Counted from the first letter of the stretch, positions 7,505-16,697 are shown. The stretch is DNA of 46,100 nucleotides from Parafilimonas sp. (GCA_017856455.1 JAFMEZ010000011.1:1-46100), one strand, 5' to 3'. Notes: generated by a model from the letters alone, not told the origin. Numbers and translations: made by a program.

Positions 7505-8755
7505 TTATCCCATATTTTTCCTCAAATAATCTAGGGCATTGATGGCGGTTAATTCAATATTTCTTTTCCGGTCAAATCTGAATTGAAAAGTAGTGCTGAT
7601 GGTTTTCTCTTTGGTGCTGAGACCGACGCACACAAATCCAACTGGTTTTTGATCAGTTCCACCTCCTGGACCCATTATACCTGAAGTTGCGAGTCCGAAA
7701 TCTGCCTTTGATAATTTTCTAACACCTTCAGCCATTTTTTCTACTGTTTCTTTGCTGACAACGCCATGTTGCTGAATGACTTCTTTAGGAACATTTAAGG
7801 CGTCTTTTTTCATTTCGTTCGCGTAGCTCACAACACTCCCAAGGAAGAACTGACTGCTACCTGCCATTTGCGTGATCAAGTGCGAAATGTAACCACCCGT
7901 ACAACTTTCTGCAATTGATAAAGTTTGATTTGATGCCAATAGCTTTCTGGCAATGACCTGTTGTAGGGATAAGTCTTCATCAACAACCATGAATTCTTCA
8001 ACATCCGATTTTAATTTTTCAAACCATTCCTCAATGATTTGAGGTTTTGAATTTGCGTCAAGGTCTGATAGTCTGAGTCTGACCATCCCATAATTAGGTA
8101 GATAGGCAAGTTTGATGTGCTCAGGGAGTTCAGACTCGAATTTCACCAATTTTTCAGCAAGAAATGATTCTCCAATTCCTGCTGTCAGTAATGTACGGTG
8201 CTGAACAGGAGAGATGCTATACTTTTTAAGTAAGTGAGGTATTACATCATCTTCCATCATTCCCTTCATTTCATGCGGCACTCCGGGCATACTTACATAA
8301 ATCACATTATTCTTTTCAAACATCATCCCAGGTGCAGTGCCTCTTTTGTTTTGGATCACAATGCAATTATCAGGGACTTCTGCTTGTTTGAGGTTTCTTT
8401 CAAGCAATGGCCTGTTCAATTTCTTGGTAAAGATTTCAATGACGTTATCGAGCGCTCCTTGATCTTTAATCAGCTTACCGCCAAAAAATTTACAAAGCAA
8501 TGGTTTGGTAATGTCATCAGAAGTAGGACCTAATCCACCGGTGATTAAAATAATATCAGCTTGTTTGCCCTCTTCTTCAAGTGCAGTCCAAATTGCATTC
8601 CATTCATCGCCCACTGCAACCCGTCTTAAAATTGTTATACCAATTTTATTCAATTGGGATGCTATCCAGGCACTATTGGTATCAATTGTTTGTCCAATTA
8701 ATAATTCATCACCGATTGTGATGATGGTCGCATTTATTTTGTTGTTAACATCCAT
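7505..8755 (-). CDS. cinA: CinA-family nicotinamide-nucleotide amidohydrolase
   Basis: A 416-aa two-domain protein from the ATG at 8755 (M-D-V-N-N-K-I-N-A-T-I-I-T-I-G-D-E-L-L). The N-terminal half is a molybdopterin-binding-like (COG1058) domain, with G-D-E-L-L-I-G-Q-T-I-D-T-N-S and T-G-G-L-G-P-T-S-D-D. The C-terminal half is the PncC amidohydrolase domain, with I-A-E-S-C-T-G-G and G-I-M-G-P-G-G-G-T. The family hydrolyses nicotinamide mononucleotide to NaMN in pyridine-nucleotide salvage; some full-length members also act on ADP-ribose. An in-frame ATG 22 codons upstream (8821) would add residues not shared by the family and would start upstream of the promoter at 8794-8821, so I reject it. 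The E2 gene follows on the same strand. Confidence 0.93.
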   Translation of the reverse strand: MDVNNKINATIITIGDELLIGQTIDTNSAWIASQLNKIGITILRRVAVGDEWNAIWTALEEEGKQADIILITGGLGPTSDDITKPLLCKFFGGKLIKDQGALDNVIEIFTKKLNRPLLERNLKQAEVPDNCIVIQNKRGTAPGMMFEKNNVIYVSMPGVPHEMKGMMEDDVIPHLLKKYSISPVQHRTLLTAGIGESFLAEKLVKFESELPEHIKLAYLPNYGMVRLRLSDLDANSKPQIIEEWFEKLKSDVEEFMVVDEDLSLQQVIARKLLASNQTLSIAESCTGGYISHLITQMAGSSQFFLGSVVSYANEMKKDALNVPKEVIQQHGVVSKETVEKMAEGVRKLSKADFGLATSGIMGPGGGTDQKPVGFVCVGLSTKEKTISTTFQFRFDRKRNIELTAINALDYLRKNMG

Positions 8756-8793
8756 TTTCCAATGTGTATAACTCAATGTTAATATCCTCGCTG

Positions 8794-8821
8794 CAAAGTT
8801 ACAATATTGATTGATTCTCAA
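8794..8821 (-). promoter_or_regulatory. Promoter of cinA
   Basis: On the minus strand TTG (8821-8819) is followed after 17 bases by TAACTTTG (8801-8794), a full match to TAnnTTTG. The start of transcription would be about 8787, leaving some 30 bases before the cinA ATG at 8755. Confidence 0.65.
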
Positions 8822-8840
8822 TATTTAAAGGTTATTTTTG
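8811..8840 (+). promoter_or_regulatory. Promoter of the TPR/barrel/HU-like cluster
   Basis: TTG (8811-8813), a 19-base spacer, then TATTTTTG (8833-8840) matches the Bacteroidota consensus. The ATG of the TPR gene is at 8855. The upstream element interdigitates with that of the divergent cinA promoter. Confidence 0.6.
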
Positions 8841-8854
8841 GGTTGTTTTAGCAT

Positions 8855-11800
8855 ATGAGCAGATTTCTTATAGCCCCAAAATCTATTTGTTCATTAATGA
8901 TGATGCTTTGCCTCATCCTGATGCAGTTTTCCTCATTTGCACAGGAAAATGAGGAATTGCTTCTCCACAAGCGCTGGGAAAAAGAGATTGATGTGTTGAT
9001 GGACTTACAAAAATATGAATCAGCTGTAGATTATATCGAACGACTAAAATCACAATTGAATACAAGCTCCCAAGAAAAAATACTGGAGGAACTTGATTTT
9101 AAAAGATTACAAATCGGTGTCATTCAACGTGAATCCTTTTTTATAAAAAAGGCAATTGATTTTTATGAATCCACTGTCAACTTGCCATATAAAACTGGTA
9201 TTGCAGTTTATTTGGCGGATTATTTTTTTGAACTTTCCATGTACAAAGAGGCGATTGATTACCTCGAATCAACAAAACAAATTTATTTAACAAACGCGCT
9301 AAACGAACAGGTTCAATTCCAAAAAGCTGTTGCTTATTTTTCTGAAAAAAAATTCGACAACGCAAAACCATATTTAAAAAGTCTGCTTCAAACTAAAAGC
9401 GTTCTTTATTCGACAGATGCCCAGTATTACTTGGGGTTTATCTCTTTTTCAGAAAAAAACTTTGATGAGGCGCTTAATCATTTTCAGCAAATAGAAAAAG
9501 ATCTAAAGTATTCAAAGGCAGTCCCTTTTTACTTGGCCTATATATACCACGACAAGGGAATGGAAACTAAGGCGGTTGAATATGGAGAAGATTATTTGCT
9601 GAACAGTGATGGTCTTCATCAAGTTGAGATGATGCAGTTGCTTGCATCAATCTATTTTAATCAGGATGAGTATCTTAAAACTTCATCTTTATATGAAAAA
9701 CTTATCGCCCAGGGAATAACACTGAATCCTGTTCAACGTTTTGAGTTAGGAACCAGTTATTATCATTTGGAAAAACATGTGAAGGCTGTTGAACAATTAA
9801 AGCCGTTGTCAATTGGAAAGGATGATATTGCAATTGAGTCGATGTTTGTACTCGGACTTGCATATTTGGATTTAGGCGATAAATCAAATGCGAGAACATC
9901 TTTTCAGTACTGTACTTCATCAACACTCTCTGCAGATAAAAAAGAGATCGCTACATATCTCGATGGTAAACTCTCCTTTGAATTAGGTTTCGAAGATCAG
10001 GGTTTTAAAACAGTTTCAGCCTTTCTTGATGATTATCCTTCCTCAAAATTTATTCCAGAAGCCAAAGAGATTTTATTAAAATATTATACCAAGACAAATA
10101 ATTTCAAGGCGGCTATTTCAATGCTTGATAAAGTGGATCTATCCAATCCAGCTATAAAAAGTATTATACCCAGAATTTATTATGGAAGAGGGTTGGAGTT
10201 GATTTATGATGTTGATTATGAAAATGCTGAACAGATGCTTAAAAATCTTAAAGCATATTCATCTTCAAATTATTATCATTTTTCAATTTTTTGGCTGGGT
10301 GAAATTTCATTCAGGAAAAATAATTTTGGAGCGGCTGCAAATCTTTTCCAGCAATTTTTATCCACTCCATCTTATTCTTCTGGTGAAGCCAATGAGTTGA
10401 ACGCATACTATAACCTTGGGTATTGTTATTACGAGCTGGAAGATTATAAAAAAGCAGTCACTTATTTTGAGAAGGTATTCTTGATTGATAAGGATATCAA
10501 TGATCAAAAAGTGAGAGAAGCTGTATTAAGGGCTGCAGACTGCTACATGATGGATAAGAATTTTGGTAAAGCAAAATCTTTATATGAAAGGCTGGTTGAG
10601 TATTCTGGATTTGGAACGGATTATGCATTTTTTCAGGCTTCTTTGATTGAGGGCATTAAATCTCCACAATCAAAAATCAAAATTTTGAAAGAGGCTATTC
10701 AAAAGTATAGCCAGTCAGCTTATATCAATTTGATGTATGTTGAATTGGCTGATACATTCATGTCTGAGGAAGAATATGAGGAGGCTATTCCCATATTAAA
10801 AAAATTAATCGATCAAATCGATAAAGATGATGATTTAAGACCGCTATCGATTTTGAAGTTGGGAATAGCCCATTTTAATTTGGATAATTCAGATGAGGCT
10901 ATTAAACAATACAATCAACTGATTAAAGAATATCCAAGTGCTCCTCAAACTTCAGAGGCGCTTGAGAATGCTAAACTCATGTTCCTTGAGAATGGGAAGA
11001 TCAATGACTACCAAAGTTTTTTAGAATCTGCCGGAAAATCTATTACAGAGGTTGAAAAAGATTCTTTGTTGTACAGGTACATACAAAATGCATATGCTTT
11101 GGATCCTTCGCCTGCAGTTTTAAATACTTTGGATGGATATATTAGTCAATTTCCAAATGGGTTATATGTTGCTAATGTATTGGCGTTGAAGGCTGATGTA
11201 CATGTAAAAGCAAAACAATACAAACAGGCCGCTATTGCATATGAAGATATAGCCTCCAAAGGAGTCACTTCTTTTCAGGAAAAGGCAATTCAAAATGCTG
11301 CCAAACTATATTACACAGAATTATTGGATTATACCGCAGCAGTCCGTTGTTATCAAAAATTATCGGAGATCTCCAATAATGCAGTTGTGCGGTTAGATGC
11401 CTGCAGGGGGGTCTTAAAATCTTATTATCAACTCTCTGATTTCTCGGCATCTGTTTCTTGGGTTGATAAATTATTTGGGTTGCCCGCTTTGAAAATGGAA
11501 GATTCCTCATTAGCCTTTTTAATGTTGGGTTATGTAGCCCAAACGAATAAAGAGTTTGCTAAATCCAATGAGTATTTTAAGCAAGTATCATCTTTGGTTT
11601 CAAATTTATTAGGAGCAGAAGCAAGTTTTCAGATCGCAAAGAATTATTTTCTTAATGCTGACTATAATGAGGCTGAGAAAAAAGCAATTTATACCATTGA
11701 AAATGCAGGTTCACAAGAAAGATGGATTACAAAAGCCTATATTTTGCTTGCAGACATATTCTTGGTTCAAAAAGATTATTTCAATGCAAAGGCAACACTA

Positions 11801-11905
11801 AAAAGTATAATTGAGCATTGTGAAATAAAAGATCTGAAACAAGAAGCATTAGAAAAATTAAAGGCAGCAGAGGCCGAAGAAAAGAACACTACAAAGAAAA
11901 AGTGA
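8855..11905 (+). CDS. Secreted tetratricopeptide-repeat protein
   Basis: A 1016-aa protein with a signal peptide (residues 1-29, ending S-S-F-A before Q) and TPR-type helical hairpins over almost its full length. Repeating units have Y-x-x-G/A and A-x-x-Y/F-F positions, for example Y-N-L-G-Y-C-Y-Y-E-L-E-D-Y-K-K-A-V-T-Y-F-E-K and L-G-I-A-H-F-N-L-D-N-S-D-E-A. The end is charged and rich in K and E. There is no catalytic motif, so a periplasmic scaffold role is inferred. It overlaps the next gene by 4 bases (GTGA), which implies translational coupling. The following genes encode an outer-membrane barrel and an inner-membrane-anchored HU-CCDC81-like protein, so the three may form an envelope-spanning assembly. 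BamD-like and gliding-type TPR proteins are alternatives, but this one is much longer than BamD. Confidence 0.82.
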   Translation: MSRFLIAPKSICSLMMMLCLILMQFSSFAQENEELLLHKRWEKEIDVLMDLQKYESAVDYIERLKSQLNTSSQEKILEELDFKRLQIGVIQRESFFIKKAIDFYESTVNLPYKTGIAVYLADYFFELSMYKEAIDYLESTKQIYLTNALNEQVQFQKAVAYFSEKKFDNAKPYLKSLLQTKSVLYSTDAQYYLGFISFSEKNFDEALNHFQQIEKDLKYSKAVPFYLAYIYHDKGMETKAVEYGEDYLLNSDGLHQVEMMQLLASIYFNQDEYLKTSSLYEKLIAQGITLNPVQRFELGTSYYHLEKHVKAVEQLKPLSIGKDDIAIESMFVLGLAYLDLGDKSNARTSFQYCTSSTLSADKKEIATYLDGKLSFELGFEDQGFKTVSAFLDDYPSSKFIPEAKEILLKYYTKTNNFKAAISMLDKVDLSNPAIKSIIPRIYYGRGLELIYDVDYENAEQMLKNLKAYSSSNYYHFSIFWLGEISFRKNNFGAAANLFQQFLSTPSYSSGEANELNAYYNLGYCYYELEDYKKAVTYFEKVFLIDKDINDQKVREAVLRAADCYMMDKNFGKAKSLYERLVEYSGFGTDYAFFQASLIEGIKSPQSKIKILKEAIQKYSQSAYINLMYVELADTFMSEEEYEEAIPILKKLIDQIDKDDDLRPLSILKLGIAHFNLDNSDEAIKQYNQLIKEYPSAPQTSEALENAKLMFLENGKINDYQSFLESAGKSITEVEKDSLLYRYIQNAYALDPSPAVLNTLDGYISQFPNGLYVANVLALKADVHVKAKQYKQAAIAYEDIASKGVTSFQEKAIQNAAKLYYTELLDYTAAVRCYQKLSEISNNAVVRLDACRGVLKSYYQLSDFSASVSWVDKLFGLPALKMEDSSLAFLMLGYVAQTNKEFAKSNEYFKQVSSLVSNLLGAEASFQIAKNYFLNADYNEAEKKAIYTIENAGSQERWITKAYILLADIFLVQKDYFNAKATLKSIIEHCEIKDLKQEALEKLKAAEAEEKNTTKKK

Positions 11906-13554
11906 AAGTTATAAAATACATATTATTTATTCATTTGTTTTCGTTTATCATAACGCATAATTCATTTGCGCAGGTAGACAAAAACAGCAAAGAAGAGATT
12001 AATATAACCTCTTCGTTCAAACCAAGTATAATCAAGGGAGGGAAGATAGAGTTTAGACCCGATGCTATTCCGCGTGATACATCCAAGTATAAGTTCCAAT
12101 ACGACCCAATCAAACTGTCATTTACAACACCAATGAGTGGTTTTACCATCAAACCATTGGCTTATTTTCCAGTTTTAAAAGAGGCTGATAGCAATCAACT
12201 TGTTGCTCAAATTGGATATGGAAATCTCAAGTCGCCATTTGGAACAGTTTCCTATGTTTCAAGAAAGAAAAACCAATATTTTTCTGTTAATGCAGATTAC
12301 CTTTCTATGAAAGGAAAGTTGCTGAATCAACAACATGCCATTGGTGATTTGGGAATTACTTACAAAAAGAGACTGACTGAAAATTACCAATTTACAATTG
12401 GTACAGGTATCCAAGATTACAATTATCGTAGATATGGTTTTGATACCAGTAGGTTGCTTTTGGAGGATGAATTAAAACAACATTTTACCAACTTTAGTCT
12501 GTTTTCAACTTTGCAAAATGTCGCAGGGGAAGAAGGTAATATTGTGCTAAATCCATCTGTAAAATTTGATTACCTGACAACCAATCTCAAATTCAATTCT
12601 TATTTAACCCGCGTTGATCTGCCAATTGATTTTAAATGGAAGAAAAATATACTTTTTAATATTGATCCTTCTTTAGACTGGATAGTACACAGCTCAACTG
12701 GAAAAGCATCAGGGAATTCAATTTTATCAATTCTTCCATTATCGACAAGACTAAAATCTGAAAAGTGGATTTTAAATTTGATGCTCGTAACTGCTTTATT
12801 TGAAAAGCAAACTAGAATTCTTCCAAATATTCATATCAATCATTCTATATCCAAAGATGAATTGTTTCTAAAAGGTGGCTTTAAATCAAGTTATGAATTG
12901 GTAACACCATTCAAGCTTTTCAATCAAAATCCTTTTACTTATATCACTGCGCTAGCAAAAGTTCCGGTTTATGAGCAACAAAAAATATATGCCGGCATTG
13001 ATTGGTTCTCCAATCAAGGTGTAAAATTTGATTTCGAAGCTGGATATGTTCAGCATAAAAATCTCCCACTTTTCATAAATGATGAATTACTTGGAAAAGA
13101 TTTCTATCCATACTTTGAATCTTTGATCTATTCATTAGATGTTACATCAAGTGTGAAATATACGTTTAATCAAAAACTTTCTTTTTCAGGGTTATTAAAA
13201 TGGATGTATTTCCAAGAACAGAAAGATTTTAAAAAACCATTTGGGGTAATTCCTTTTGAAATGCAATTGACAGCCAATTGGTCACCAATTCAAAAATTAC
13301 ATGTAAGGATGAATACTAATTTTTGGACTGGCTCGTATGCAAAAAAGCATATGTCAGATTCAATTATTCAATTGAAAGCTGTGCCTGAGATAAATATGGG
13401 TATTACATATAAATTCAATGAAAAATGGGGATTTTGGGCTGATTTGAATAATATTGCCAATGTTCAATATCAACGTTGGAACCAATACACTGCTTATGGA
13501 TTTAATTTTAAATTGGGAGCAAGGTATGTATTGGGGAAAACATCAAAGCAATAA
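11902..13554 (+). CDS. Outer-membrane beta-barrel protein, plug-less TonB-receptor-like
   Basis: A 550-aa protein starting at GTG 11902, inside the stop of the TPR gene. Residues 1-23 form a signal peptide (N-S-F-A before Q). A short, polar N-terminal segment follows, then alternating aromatic/polar strands typical of an outer-membrane barrel. The closing part W-A-D-L-N-N-I-A-N-V-Q-Y-Q-R-W resembles the last strands of TonB-dependent receptors (the L-x-N-L-x-N-x-x-Y-Q-x-W pattern), followed by G-F-N-F-K-L-G-A-R-Y. No plug domain is visible and the length is below that of true receptors. Transport, anchoring or assembly roles are all possible. In other Bacteroidota a barrel of this kind sits next to a long TPR protein; this is from memory. 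Confidence 0.75.
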   Translation: MKVIKYILFIHLFSFIITHNSFAQVDKNSKEEINITSSFKPSIIKGGKIEFRPDAIPRDTSKYKFQYDPIKLSFTTPMSGFTIKPLAYFPVLKEADSNQLVAQIGYGNLKSPFGTVSYVSRKKNQYFSVNADYLSMKGKLLNQQHAIGDLGITYKKRLTENYQFTIGTGIQDYNYRRYGFDTSRLLLEDELKQHFTNFSLFSTLQNVAGEEGNIVLNPSVKFDYLTTNLKFNSYLTRVDLPIDFKWKKNILFNIDPSLDWIVHSSTGKASGNSILSILPLSTRLKSEKWILNLMLVTALFEKQTRILPNIHINHSISKDELFLKGGFKSSYELVTPFKLFNQNPFTYITALAKVPVYEQQKIYAGIDWFSNQGVKFDFEAGYVQHKNLPLFINDELLGKDFYPYFESLIYSLDVTSSVKYTFNQKLSFSGLLKWMYFQEQKDFKKPFGVIPFEMQLTANWSPIQKLHVRMNTNFWTGSYAKKHMSDSIIQLKAVPEINMGITYKFNEKWGFWADLNNIANVQYQRWNQYTAYGFNFKLGARYVLGKTSKQ

Positions 13555-13556
13555 TC

Positions 13557-14216
13557 ATGGAAGTAAATTTATCTAAATGGTTATATAAATATTTTTCCTC
13601 ACATGGTAAGGTGGCAATACCTGGACTGGGTTATTTATCCTTAATAAGGGTTCCATCCACGAATGATTTTGCCAATAAATTGTTTTATCCACCCATACAT
13701 AGATTTCATTTTGAATACATGTTGGATGCATCAGACGAAAATCTGAATGTTTATCTTAAAAATGAATTGAAAATTGGAGATGATGAATTGGAGCGAATGA
13801 TATTGAACTTTACCGAAAGTGTTCAGAAAGATCTTCACCAAAATGGCACTTTGGTATGGGAGGGTATAGGTCGTTTTGATCTTACTGCTAACAATCAAGT
13901 TCAATTTATTGCAGAAAAAGAACAGGATGTGTACTTGAGCCCTATTCAATATGAACATGTAATAAGAGAGACTTATTCTCATGATGTGCTCACTGGCGAC
14001 AGGGTTCAAACTTCAGATGAATTACATACTTACTTTGAAGAGCAACGTAATGGTGGTGCATTGGATACTTGGAAAATTGCGTCTTTAATTATTCTGACGG
14101 CTTCAGTTGTTTTAATTATTGCAAGATTCATGATCGGGAGTTTCTCAATATTTGAAGAGAGGCAAAATAAGCTTAATGCAAGTGAACAAGCCTCAACCTA
14201 CATTTTAAAAAAATAA
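13557..14216 (+). CDS. HU-CCDC81-like domain protein with a single membrane helix
   Basis: A 219-aa protein that begins 2 bases after the barrel gene. Residues 1-60 (W-L-Y-K-Y-F-S-S-H-G-K-V-A-I-P-G-L-G and R-F-H-F-E) resemble the first bacterial HU-CCDC81 domain. Residues about 65-135 (G-T-L-V-W-E-G-I-G-R-F then Q-V-Q-F) resemble the second HU-like half. One hydrophobic helix lies at about 172-194, with a short tail of 25 residues. Known members are usually longer and end in a periplasmic SPOR domain that binds denuded peptidoglycan; SPOR is missing here. The HU-like half would face the cytoplasm and might bind DNA or act as an adaptor, but this is inference. No evidence of frameshift: the stop is clean and the next gene follows 7 bases later. 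Confidence 0.7.
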   Translation: MEVNLSKWLYKYFSSHGKVAIPGLGYLSLIRVPSTNDFANKLFYPPIHRFHFEYMLDASDENLNVYLKNELKIGDDELERMILNFTESVQKDLHQNGTLVWEGIGRFDLTANNQVQFIAEKEQDVYLSPIQYEHVIRETYSHDVLTGDRVQTSDELHTYFEEQRNGGALDTWKIASLIILTASVVLIIARFMIGSFSIFEERQNKLNASEQASTYILKK

Positions 14217-14223
14217 CCTCCGA

Positions 14224-15108
14224 ATGGATTGTCCAAATTGCCATCATCAGGAATCTAATGTTGTGCTTACTGTTAAAGATTATACAGTATCTGGACTTTT
14301 TTTCGATTTACATCGATGTGTGCAATGTGGATTTATATACACTGGAAATCCGCCTTCAAAAGCTGAAATAGGAAAGTACTATAAATCCGATGAATATATT
14401 TCTCATACTGATAGCAGTAAAGGTGTTTTTAATAAAATCTATCAGCTTGTTAGGAATTTCTCCATTCGTCAAAAAGCATCGCTTATAAGTGGATATACAA
14501 AACTAAATAAAGGGAGAATTTTAGATTATGGATGCGGTACTGGATCGTTTTTGTATCAAATGAAGAAAAATGGTTGGAAGGTTACTGGTATTGAACCTGA
14601 CGATATTGCTCAGAAAAAAGCTGCAAGTTTAATTGATGAATCTGTTTTTTCCCCTGATCACTTGCATGCATTAAAAGAAGCTTCATTTGATGCAATAACT
14701 TTATGGCATGTATTGGAACATGTGCATGATCTTGATCTTACATTAGATGCAATTAAACGTATTCTAAAAACAAATGGAATACTAGTCATTGCAGTTCCTA
14801 ATAATGAATCTTTCGATGCCAGATATTACAAAGAAAATTGGGCAGCTTATGATGTTCCAAGACACCTGTATCATTTTACACCATCTTCAATTGATGGTAT
14901 TCTCTCAAAACATGGATTCAGAAAAATTGGAATGAAACCAATGTGGTTTGATGCTTTTTATGTGAGTTTATTGAGTGAGAAATACAAATACGGGAACATG
15001 CGTTTGTTGTCTGCTCTAGGAATTGCAATCATTTCAAATCTATCAGCATTTTTGCGACCTGGTAAATGCAGCTCGCAAATTTATATTTACCAGTCAGTTC
15101 TTAGTTAA
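14224..15108 (+). CDS. SAM-dependent methyltransferase with N-terminal zinc ribbon
   Basis: A 294-aa class I methyltransferase. A metal-binding ribbon comes first, with Cys3-x2-Cys6 and Cys32-x2-Cys35. The Rossmann domain follows, with the SAM motif I-L-D-Y-G-C-G-T-G-S-F (Asp102 to Phe110), an acidic E-P-D at the end of strand 2, and the post-motif A-L-W-H-V-L-E-H-V-H-D-L. The set of ribbon plus methyltransferase_23 domain is common among enzymes acting on sugars or lipid-linked intermediates and small-molecule hydroxyls; the substrate is unknown. The gene is 7 bases after the HU-like gene and could be the last member of that operon. Its 3' end overlaps the stop of the convergent peptidase gene by 8 bases. 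Confidence 0.85.
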   Translation: MDCPNCHHQESNVVLTVKDYTVSGLFFDLHRCVQCGFIYTGNPPSKAEIGKYYKSDEYISHTDSSKGVFNKIYQLVRNFSIRQKASLISGYTKLNKGRILDYGCGTGSFLYQMKKNGWKVTGIEPDDIAQKKAASLIDESVFSPDHLHALKEASFDAITLWHVLEHVHDLDLTLDAIKRILKTNGILVIAVPNNESFDARYYKENWAAYDVPRHLYHFTPSSIDGILSKHGFRKIGMKPMWFDAFYVSLLSEKYKYGNMRLLSALGIAIISNLSAFLRPGKCSSQIYIYQSVLS

Positions 15109-16684
15109 GTGTTTCAACTGCTTTTAAAAAGGTCGAATCTTTTGCATTGAGTATATAGTTCATACCAATTTCGCCCCACGCCAACCTTCCAATCAATGCT
15201 TTGATTCTATTTTTTATAAATTCCTCCTGATTTTTATTGAGTTGGATGGAGGAGCGTTGAATTGCAGCATCTTTTATAAGATCATTTATAATCAACTGAT
15301 CAACAATGAAATTTGATTGAAAATTTACAAATGTTTTGTATGCTGTTATTTTTTCCTGATGAAGCAGAAAGTATTTGTAAGCATAAAAGCTCAGTAAATT
15401 ATTTCTGAAAAAAATATTCAAGTTGCTGTCAAGTAAATTTGTTTCGAATGGAACGAATTGGTCTGGAGAGATCCCGCCACCATCATATAATTTTTTTCCT
15501 TTTAATGTAGTTACAAATTTTCCATTTTTGGCAGCATTACTGTCAATCATTTGTGAATTAGGCTGATGATATCTTTCTAGTACTTCAGCAGAATATTCTG
15601 CTATTCCATTGTTATAGGGCTTTTGAATACTTCTGCCCAGTGGGGTGTAGTACCTAGCAGTTGTTAATCTTAATGCTGAACCATCAGACAGTGTAAATTG
15701 TTCTTGTACAAGTCCCTTTCCAAAACTTCTTCGTCCAACTATAGTCGCCCTGTCAAGGTCTTGAAGTGCTCCTGCTATCACTTCACTTGCTGAAGCAGAT
15801 CCCTCATTCAACATGATTACAATTTCTCCATCCTCAAAAATTCCCTTTCTTTTTGCTTTATATTCCTTCCTTGGATTTTTTAATCCCTCAGTGTATACAA
15901 TCAATTGATCTCCTCCTACCAGTTCATCAATAATGTCTACTGCTTCTTCAAGAATGCCTCCACCGTTGTCTCTCAAATCAAGAATCAGCTTTTTCATTCC
16001 TTTAGACGTCAATGATTGGAGGGCTTCCAAAAACTCTTTGTATGTATTGTTCGAAAATCTATTGAGTTTAATATAGCCTTTGTCCTTATCAATCATATAA
16101 AAGGCATCCAATGAGGGCATTGGAATATTATCACGACTTATTTTTTTTGTAATTGTTTGTTTGCCTCTCTTCAATTGGAGGGTGACTAGAGTGCCTCTTG
16201 GACCCTTAACCCATTTTTTAAATTCATCACTGTTTTTTATGGCTATAGCATTATGGTCATCCACTTTCAAAACTTTATCACCAATTTTTAATCCAGCTGC
16301 AGCAGAGGGGCCACCATCAACAACGTGTAATACATGGACGGTGTCTTGTAAAATATTAAATTCAATTCCTATCCCCTGAAAAGAACCTTCTAAATCTTCA
16401 TTAACCTCTTCAATTTGTTGTTTGGGTATATATATTGAATGTGGATCAAGTTCCTCCAGCATTGAGCTTATAGCTGCATTTGAAATCTTAATCTGGTCAA
16501 CCGAATCGACATATCGTTGTTGAATAATTTGTAAAATTTCAGACTGCGTATTAGTGGAGGCATTCCCAAAAAAACTTTTCGTAATTGGCATATTGCTATG
16601 TAATTTGTAACCAATAAACATGCCAAGAATAACGGCGATAGAAAAAAAGATGGGAAGGAGGATGCTTATTTTTTGCTTGTTCAT
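15101..16684 (-). CDS. S41 C-terminal processing peptidase
   Basis: A 527-aa CtpA/Prc-like protease. One N-terminal membrane helix (residues 7-27) anchors it with the body in the periplasm. A PDZ domain spans about residues 95-180 (F-Q-G-I-G-I-E and G-G-P-S-A-A-A-G-L-K-I-G-D). The S41 core has D-L-R-D-N-G-G-G, the nucleophile Ser298 in N-E-G-S-A-S-A-S-E, and the general base Lys323 in R-S-F-G-K-G. The spacing of 25 residues between Ser and Lys is that of E. coli Prc. These enzymes trim C-termini of envelope proteins, including peptidoglycan hydrolases. The C-terminal 120 residues form an extra helical region. It is transcribed divergently from the kinase-murQ operon, with 50 bases between start codons. 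Confidence 0.93.
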   Translation of the reverse strand: MNKQKISILLPIFFSIAVILGMFIGYKLHSNMPITKSFFGNASTNTQSEILQIIQQRYVDSVDQIKISNAAISSMLEELDPHSIYIPKQQIEEVNEDLEGSFQGIGIEFNILQDTVHVLHVVDGGPSAAAGLKIGDKVLKVDDHNAIAIKNSDEFKKWVKGPRGTLVTLQLKRGKQTITKKISRDNIPMPSLDAFYMIDKDKGYIKLNRFSNNTYKEFLEALQSLTSKGMKKLILDLRDNGGGILEEAVDIIDELVGGDQLIVYTEGLKNPRKEYKAKRKGIFEDGEIVIMLNEGSASASEVIAGALQDLDRATIVGRRSFGKGLVQEQFTLSDGSALRLTTARYYTPLGRSIQKPYNNGIAEYSAEVLERYHQPNSQMIDSNAAKNGKFVTTLKGKKLYDGGGISPDQFVPFETNLLDSNLNIFFRNNLLSFYAYKYFLLHQEKITAYKTFVNFQSNFIVDQLIINDLIKDAAIQRSSIQLNKNQEEFIKNRIKALIGRLAWGEIGMNYILNAKDSTFLKAVETLN

Positions 16685-16687
16685 GTT

Positions 16688-16697
16688 ATCACGTGAT
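16688..16697. repeat. Perfect 10-bp palindrome in a divergent intergenic region
   Basis: ATCACGTGAT lies 4 bases upstream of the peptidase start codon (16684), in the 50-base gap to the kinase gene at 16735. It could be an operator, but a palindrome of this size may occur by chance. A weak promoter-like GAACTTTG (minus strand, 16717-16710) sits next to it. Confidence 0.3.

Noticed and set aside
8756-8821. N-terminal extension of CinA from ATG 8821
   Set aside because: It adds 22 residues not shared by the family and would start upstream of the cinA promoter; ATG 8755 gives the normal start.
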